8,403 bases of DNA, taken from Paracoccaceae bacterium. Its GTDB lineage: Bacteria; Pseudomonadota; Alphaproteobacteria; Rhodobacterales; Rhodobacteraceae. The notes beneath the pieces were generated by a model. That model searched no databases. It worked only from the letters and a program-made list of their open reading frames with translations, and was not told the origin of the DNA. Location: positions 1 to 8,403 of the forward strand of contig JAFIEC010000110.1 in assembly GCA_020832725.1 (NCBI GenBank), written 5' to 3'. Of this stretch, positions 4,354-8,403 are shown in pieces. Numbering within the stretch: position 1 is the stretch's first letter; each line of letters starts with the position of its first letter. A program made the position numbers and the translations under genes.

Positions 4354-6573
4354 GTGGCACCTGAGTTGACCCGGCATTCGGCGGGGGAAGTTCTGGCCGG
4401 CCTCGTGGAGCGGGTCACCTTCCATAACCCTGAGAACGGGTTCTGCGTCCTGCGCGTTAAGGCGAGGGGACACCGGGATCTGGTGACCACCATCGGTCAC
4501 GCCGCGATGATTTCCGCGGGCGAGTGGATCACCGCCTCGGGCAGCTGGCTGAACGATCGCAACCACGGTCTGCAGTTCAAGGCGCATTTCCTGAAGACCT
4601 CGGCTCCCTCGACCATCGACGGGATCGAGAAATACCTTGGCTCGGGCATGATCCGCGGCATCGGTCCGGTCTATGCCAAGCGGCTGGTCGAGATGTTCGG
4701 CAAGGACGTCTTCGATATCATCGAGGCCATGCCCGAACGCCTGCGCGAGGTCGAGGGCATCGGTCCCAAGCGCGCCGCGAAGATCACAGCTGGCTGGGCG
4801 GACCAGAAGGTCATCCGCGAGATCATGGTGTTCCTGCACGAGCACGGCGTCGGCACAGCGCGGGCGGTGCGCATCTTCAAGACCTACGGCACCGACGCCG
4901 TACAGGTCATGAGCGAGAACCCCTATCGACTGGCACGGGACATCCGTGGCATCGGCTTCCGGACGGCCGACGTGATCGCCGAGAAGCTCGGGATCGAGAA
5001 AACCGCCATGATCCGCGTGCGCGCGGGGATTTCCTTTGCCCTGACTGAGGCGATGGGTGACGGGCATTGCGGCCTGCCCCGGACGGAACTGATCAGGTTG
5101 GCGGAAAAGCTCCTCGAGGTTCCCGCTCCGTTGATCGAGAGCGCCCTGCTGGAGGAGCTGACCGAAGAGACGATCACGGCCGATCAGGTGGGCGATACGG
5201 ATTGCATCTTCCTGACGGGCCTGTACCTCGCCGAGCGGGGGATCGCCGAGCATCTCAAGCGGATCCGGGCAGGCCCCCTGCCCTGGCCGGACATCGATGC
5301 CGACAAGGCACTGCCCTGGATCGAGCAGAAGACGGGCCTCGCCCTTGCCACCAGCCAGGCCGAGGCGATCCGTACCGCCCTGAGATCCAAGGTCATGGTG
5401 ATTACCGGCGGCCCGGGCGTCGGCAAGACCACCATCGTGAACTCGATCCTGCGCATCCTGGCCGCAAGGGCAATGAAGCTGCTCCTCTGCGCGCCCACCG
5501 GCCGCGCGGCCAAGCGCATGGCCGAGGCCACGGGCATGGAGGCCAGGACCATCCACCGTCTTCTGGAATTCGATCCCAAGGCCTTCGGCTTCAAGCGCAA
5601 TGACGAAAACCCCCTCGACTGCGACCTGCTGGTCATCGACGAAAGCTCGATGGTCGACGTGCTCCTGATGCAGTCGTTGATGAAGGCCGTCCCAAGCGCG
5701 GCAGCCCTGCTGATCGTCGGCGACATCGACCAGCTTCCGTCGGTCGGCCCCGGCCAGGTCCTGGCGGACATCATCGGCTCCGGCGCCGTTCCCGTGATGC
5801 GCCTGACCGAGGTGTTCCGACAGGCTGCACGGAGCAAGATCATCACGACAGCGCATGCGATCAATGCAGGTCGCCTGCCAGACCTCGCGCCGCCCGATGG
5901 CACGACGGATTTCTACTTCGTGCCGGCCGCCGATCCGGAGCAGGCCGTGCCGCGGATCGTGGAACTCGTCTCACGGCGCATCCCGCGCCGCTTCGGCCTC
6001 GATCCGATCAAGGACATCCAGGTGCTCTGCCCGATGAACCGTGGTGGCGTTGGTGCGCGCTCCCTGAACATCGAACTGCAAGCCGCGCTGAACCCCGCCG
6101 GCGACAAGAAGGTCGAGCGGTTCGGCTGGACCTTTGCGCCGGGCGACAAGGTGATGCAGGTCGAGAACGATTATGACAAGGATGTCTACAACGGTGATAT
6201 CGGGATGGTCGAGAATGTCGACCTGGACGAAGGCGAGCTGGCGGTCGACTTCGACGGCCGCACCGTGACCTTCGCGTTCGGCGAGCTCGACACGCTGGTG
6301 CCGGCCTATGCCGCGACCATTCACAAGAGCCAGGGATCCGAATACCCCGCCGTTGTCATCCCGGTCATGACCCAGCATTACGCCATGCTTCAGCGAAACC
6401 TGATCTACACCGGCGTGACCCGCGGCAAGAAGCTCGTGGTGCTGGTCGGCCAGAAGAAGGCCGTGGCCATCGCAGTGAAGAACGTCTCGGGGCGGCGGCG
6501 CTGGTCGAAACTCGGGGAGTGGCTGCATCGCTCTGGGCGTCATGTAGACCCACACACCCCACAGCTCAGTTGA
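4354..6573 (+). CDS. recD2: RecD2-type ATP-dependent 5'-3' DNA helicase (SF1B)
   Basis: A full-length 739-aa helicase. The N-terminal OB-like segment (residues 15-85, LVERVTFHNPENGFCVLRVK) is followed by helix-hairpin-helix units IRGIGPVYAKRL (100-111) and VEGIGPKRAAKI (133-144), diagnostic of RecD2 (RecBC-independent) proteins. Helicase motifs are all present: ATSQ Q-motif (332-335), Walker A GGPGVGKTT (352-360), Walker B LLVIDESS (425-432), motif III GDIDQLPSVGPG (456-467), LTEVFRQA (484-491), TIHKSQG (655-661) and YTGVTRGKK (685-693). RecD2 unwinds 5'-overhang DNA in repair and recombination. The GTG at 4354 is chosen because no in-frame ATG exists after the upstream TGA at 4288; a TTG at 4366 is an alternative, and the ribosome binding site is weak. 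No truncation is seen. Whether it belongs to the prophage or the host backbone cannot be settled here. Confidence 0.9.
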   Translation: MAPELTRHSAGEVLAGLVERVTFHNPENGFCVLRVKARGHRDLVTTIGHAAMISAGEWITASGSWLNDRNHGLQFKAHFLKTSAPSTIDGIEKYLGSGMIRGIGPVYAKRLVEMFGKDVFDIIEAMPERLREVEGIGPKRAAKITAGWADQKVIREIMVFLHEHGVGTARAVRIFKTYGTDAVQVMSENPYRLARDIRGIGFRTADVIAEKLGIEKTAMIRVRAGISFALTEAMGDGHCGLPRTELIRLAEKLLEVPAPLIESALLEELTEETITADQVGDTDCIFLTGLYLAERGIAEHLKRIRAGPLPWPDIDADKALPWIEQKTGLALATSQAEAIRTALRSKVMVITGGPGVGKTTIVNSILRILAARAMKLLLCAPTGRAAKRMAEATGMEARTIHRLLEFDPKAFGFKRNDENPLDCDLLVIDESSMVDVLLMQSLMKAVPSAAALLIVGDIDQLPSVGPGQVLADIIGSGAVPVMRLTEVFRQAARSKIITTAHAINAGRLPDLAPPDGTTDFYFVPAADPEQAVPRIVELVSRRIPRRFGLDPIKDIQVLCPMNRGGVGARSLNIELQAALNPAGDKKVERFGWTFAPGDKVMQVENDYDKDVYNGDIGMVENVDLDEGELAVDFDGRTVTFAFGELDTLVPAYAATIHKSQGSEYPAVVIPVMTQHYAMLQRNLIYTGVTRGKKLVVLVGQKKAVAIAVKNVSGRRRWSKLGEWLHRSGRHVDPHTPQLS

Positions 6574-6679
6574 ACGATGGCGGAGGGCAGCTGGGCCGAA
6601 TTCGGGTTTGGGGCAAATGCCAGCCTTGAGACGTCAGGGGCGCCATTCGGGCACTTGCTGGTCGGCCCGTAACGCGAAC
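6574..6679. other. Short noncoding gap between helicase and IS; nothing recognised
   Basis: There is no terminator, promoter or gene that I can support. A leftward frame stays open from the IS edge to a stop at 6566-6568 and could be the broken C-terminus of a gene cut by the IS, but I do not recognise it. Confidence 0.4.
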
Positions 6680-6704
6680 TGGCCTGCCCCCTGAAAAGTG
6701 GTCC
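6680..6704 (+). repeat. IS left inverted repeat
   Basis: TGGCCTGCCCC at 6680-6690 and GTGGTCC at 6698-6704 match the right end in inverted orientation (10 of 11 and 7 of 7), with a seven-base unmatched middle. Confidence 0.8.
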
Positions 6705-6744
6705 TCCCTCTGGTAGGCTTTCGAGCCCGATGGAGGATGCAGGA

Positions 6745-7023
6745 ATGCCCCAGAAGAAGCACCAGCCGGAGGAGATCGTCGCGAAGCTTCGGCAGGTCGA
6801 CGTGTTGGTGTCGCAGGGCCGGTCGGTGGCCGCAGCGGTGCGTACGATCGGCGTGACGCAATTCACCTACTACCGGTGGCGCAAGGAGTTTGGCGGCTTG
6901 AAGACCGACCAGGTGAAGCGGCTGAAGAAGTTGGAGAAGGAGAATGAGCGGCTGCGGAAGGCAGTGTCCGACCTGACGCTGGAGAAGCTGATCCTGCGGG
7001 AGGCTGCCTCGGGAAACTTCTGA
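6745..7023 (+). CDS. IS3-family transposase OrfA (HTH plus leucine zipper)
   Basis: A 92-aa protein. The start is ATG 6745 (MPQKKHQPEEIVAKLRQV), because GGAGG at 6732-6736 lies eight bases upstream; the ATG at 6730 sits before that site. Residues about 8-48 form the HTH_Tnp_1 domain with VTQFTYYRWRKEFGG, which binds the element's ends. Residues about 55-85 (VKRLKKLEKENERLRKAVSD and LTLEKLILRE) form a leucine-zipper coiled coil for multimerisation. The stop TGA at 7021 follows a slip heptamer at 7011-7017 that would fuse it to OrfB. OrfA alone usually dampens transposition in IS3 elements (family knowledge). No damage is visible. Confidence 0.9.
   Translation: MPQKKHQPEEIVAKLRQVDVLVSQGRSVAAAVRTIGVTQFTYYRWRKEFGGLKTDQVKRLKKLEKENERLRKAVSDLTLEKLILREAASGNF
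7011..7017 (+). promoter_or_regulatory. Programmed -1 frameshift heptamer G_GGA_AAC
   Basis: In the OrfA frame the codons are TCG GGA AAC TTC TGA, so the heptamer GGGAAAC has exactly the X_XXY_YYZ phase needed for tandem -1 slippage, two codons before the OrfA stop. After the slip, reading continues CTT CTG AAC in the OrfB frame. The predicted OrfAB fusion is 91 + 295 = 386 residues, normal for IS3 transposases. I did not identify a stimulatory downstream structure. Confidence 0.7.
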
Positions 7024-7904
7024 ACCCCGTCCGCCGCCGTGCCTGCATCGATCACGTCCGGCAGAAGTTCGATGTCTCGGAACGGTTCGTCTGTCGCGTG
7101 CTCGGGCAGCACCGCTCAACCCAGCGGAAGGTGCCGCGCAGGCGGGCCGACGAGGACGCGCTGACCGCGGACATCATCGCACTCGCCAGCCAGTACGGGC
7201 GCTACGGATACCGGCGCATCACGGCGCTGCTGCGCGAGGCGGGCTGGGCGGTGAACGCGAAGCGGATCTGGCGGCGAGAGGGGCTGAAAGTGCCTGCGAA
7301 ACAACAGAAGAAGAGCCGGCTCTGGCTGACCGACGGGTCGTGCATCCGTTTGCGGCCCGAGCATCCGAACCACGTCTGGTCCTATGACTTCGTCGAGGCC
7401 CGGACCCATGACGGCAGGAAGTTCCGCATACTCAATGTCATCGACGAGTTCACCCGCGAGTGCCTGGCAATCCGCGTCGACCGGAAGCTCAGATCGACGG
7501 ACGTCATCGACGTGTTCTCCGACCTGTTCATTCTGCGCGGCGTGACCGACCACATCAGGTCGGACAACGGCCCGGAGTTCATCGCCAAGGCGGTGCGCGA
7601 CTGGATCGGCGCGGTCGGGGCCAGGACCGCCTACCTCGAGCCCGGCCGCCCCTGGGAGAACGGCTGTTGCGAGAGCTTCAGCGCGAAACTTCGCGACGAG
7701 CTGCTCGACGGCGAGATATTCTACAGCCTCGCCGAGGCGAAGATCGTCATCGAGCGCTGGCGCCGCCACTACAACACGAAGCGCCCGCACTCATCGCTGG
7801 GCTATCGCCCCCCGGCCCCGGAGGCCCTGCAGTGGCCGGCTCCGCCATCCGGCGTAGCTTCGCCGGCCACCCCAACCGTAGCGCCAAGGCCCATCATGCA
7901 CTAA
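7017..7904 (+). CDS. IS3-family transposase OrfB (DDE integrase, rve), made as OrfAB by frameshift
   Basis: This is the catalytic part of the OrfAB transposase, about 295 residues from the frameshift point. An N-terminal HTH_21-like segment (YGRYGYRRITALLREAGWAV) precedes the rve domain. The DDE triad is visible: Asp in WSYDFV (codon 7386-7388), Asp in RSDNGPEF (7563-7565) and Glu in CCESF (7671-7673), with 35 residues between the last two, as expected. The frame opens after a stop at 6945 and contains no ATG or TTG before the GTG at 7098, which would omit conserved residues, so synthesis by frameshift is favoured. Oddities: NAKRIWRREGLKVP lacks the three residues (VER) I expect between KR and IWRRE in this group, and ENGCCESF has Cys where relatives mostly have Tyr. 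The active site looks intact; activity is uncertain. Confidence 0.88.
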   Translation, partial: LLNPVRRRACIDHVRQKFDVSERFVCRVLGQHRSTQRKVPRRRADEDALTADIIALASQYGRYGYRRITALLREAGWAVNAKRIWRREGLKVPAKQQKKSRLWLTDGSCIRLRPEHPNHVWSYDFVEARTHDGRKFRILNVIDEFTRECLAIRVDRKLRSTDVIDVFSDLFILRGVTDHIRSDNGPEFIAKAVRDWIGAVGARTAYLEPGRPWENGCCESFSAKLRDELLDGEIFYSLAEAKIVIERWRRHYNTKRPHSSLGYRPPAPEALQWPAPPSGVASPATPTVAPRPIMH

Positions 7905-7914
7905 AACTGATCCC

Positions 7915-7938
7915 GGACCACCCGATAGGGGCAGACCA
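7915..7938 (-). repeat. IS right inverted repeat
   Basis: On the minus strand it reads TGGTCTGCCCC, six unmatched bases, then GTGGTCC, pairing with the left end. The caspase start codon is 16 bases beyond it. Confidence 0.8.
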
Positions 7939-7954
7939 ATCCCGGAGCCATTTC

Positions 7955-8403
7955 ATGCGAGTCGTTATTGTCTTCTGCGTCATTGCCGTATCTTGGATGC
8001 TGCCAAACTCAGCCCACGCCCAGACCCGCCATGCGCTGGTCATCGGGATCGACGATTACGCCCATGTCGAACCGCTGCAAAAGGCCCGCAACGACGCAAG
8101 CGCGGTGCATGCCGCGCTGCAGGCTGCGGGGTTCCGGTCCGATCTGATGCTGGACAGCGACGGCATGGCCCTGCTGCAGGGGCTGGAAAGATTTGCCAGC
8201 CGTATCCAGCCGGGCGACGAGGCGGTATTCTTCTTTGCCGGCCATGGGGTGGAGCTGGACGGCGAGAACATCCTGCTGCCCGCCGACATTCCGGCGCCGC
8301 GGCAGGGCGGCGACCTGCTGGTGCGGCGCTTCGGGGTCCCGGTCAATGACGTGCTGGACCAGATCCAGCGCCGCGGCGCGCGGCTGAGCCTGCTGATCCT
8401 GGA
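7955..8403 (+). CDS. Secreted caspase-family (C14-like) protein, N-terminal part, cut by right edge
   Basis: 149 complete residues are visible from ATG 7955, with GGAG (7944-7947) seven bases upstream. Residues 1-22 form a Sec signal peptide: MR, then the hydrophobic VVIVFCVIAVSWML, and an AHA cleavage motif before Gln23. The caspase/p20-like fold starts at once: RHALVIGIDDYAHV (first strand), KARNDASAVHAALQAAGF (typical helix after the first strand) and GDEAVFFFAGHGVELDGENI, with the catalytic His97 in FAGHG, followed by LLPADIP. The catalytic Cys, usually in DACRxxP after the LSLLIL strand, would lie just beyond the window. Export suggests a periplasmic or envelope-attached peptidase. Later domains, often SEL1, WD40 or peptidoglycan-binding in such proteins, are not visible. 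The IS end is 16 bases upstream, so the original promoter is displaced or lost. Confidence 0.88.
   Translation, partial: MRVVIVFCVIAVSWMLPNSAHAQTRHALVIGIDDYAHVEPLQKARNDASAVHAALQAAGFRSDLMLDSDGMALLQGLERFASRIQPGDEAVFFFAGHGVELDGENILLPADIPAPRQGGDLLVRRFGVPVNDVLDQIQRRGARLSLLIL

Larger units (their letters stand above)
6680..7938 (+). mobile_element. IS3-family insertion sequence (IS407-like group), 1259 bp
   Basis: The element contains orfA and orfB of an IS3-type transposase in the usual -1 frame relationship. It is bounded by imperfect inverted repeats of about 25 bases that start with TG: left TGGCCTGCCCC...GTGGTCC, right (reverse complement) TGGTCTGCCCC...GTGGTCC. The length is normal for the family. 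The flanking bases are GAAC on the left (6676-6679) and ATCC on the right (7939-7942), so the 4-bp target duplication expected for this group is absent. The exact boundaries rest on the repeat ends. Confidence 0.88.

Noticed and set aside
3541..5856. 771-codon leftward open frame antisense to the repressor and helicase
   Set aside because: It is rich in His, Asp, Arg and Gly with no domain pattern, typical of the antisense frame of a GC-rich gene, and it covers two clearly real genes.
6566..6679. Possible broken C-terminus of a leftward gene cut by the IS
   Set aside because: The frame is open but only about 38 codons, overlaps the helicase end and resembles nothing I know.
7116..7790. Leftward 224-codon frame inside orfB
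   Set aside because: Mirror frame of the transposase; no recognisable domain.
7993..8349. Rightward 118-codon frame overlapping the caspase gene
   Set aside because: Frame-shifted shadow; the caspase frame starting at 7955 has the signal peptide and catalytic motif.

Overview
The window is GC-rich DNA with dense, often overlapping genes. Codon use and protein style look alphaproteobacterial, most like Rhodobacteraceae (Paracoccus/Rhodobacter type). That is an inference from protein resemblance and composition; there is no rRNA or other taxonomic marker here. Most of the window (about 1-6573) looks like the regulatory and early recombination part of a prophage or prophage-derived island. It is followed by one IS3-family insertion sequence (6680-7938) and the start of a secreted caspase-family gene (7955 to the right edge).

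Layout. A leftward operon runs from 2561 to beyond position 1: a small HTH_17/excisionase-type DNA-binding protein (2349-2561), a 121-aa protein of unknown function (1987-2352), a 162-aa conserved phage-type protein (1470-1958), a P-loop ATPase of the AAA_24/Sak4 type (625-1473), and a DUF669-like probable single-strand-binding partner cut by the left edge (1-620). Two gene pairs share ATGA stop/start overlaps, the ATPase and its downstream gene are 4 bases apart, and all five start codons have purine-rich ribosome binding sites, so this is one translationally coupled unit. Its upstream region (2562-2820) carries five copies of YGCAGAC at a 10-11 base period and a perfect 14-bp palindrome. It also holds the rho-independent terminator of the next leftward gene.

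That next gene (2821-3516, 231 aa, not recognised) is divergent from a HTH plus S24-peptidase repressor (3619-4287). The 102-base gap between them holds promoter-like elements and a second perfect 14-bp palindrome, as in a phage immunity switch. Downstream of the repressor is a full-length RecD2-type helicase (4354-6573, GTG start).

The IS is an IS407-like IS3 element with orfA and orfB in the -1 arrangement, joined by a correctly phased GGGAAAC slip heptamer. Its terminal inverted repeats are intact but it is not flanked by a target duplication, and orfB appears to lack three residues in its N-terminal HTH. The caspase gene starts 16 bases past its right end. The island and the caspase gene may therefore have been brought together by an IS-mediated rearrangement.

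Working together (inference): the S24 repressor would keep the leftward genes off. Derepression would allow the HTH_17 protein and the recombination genes (annealing ATPase plus SSB-like protein) to be made, with RecD2 as a possible unwinding helper encoded on the opposite strand.
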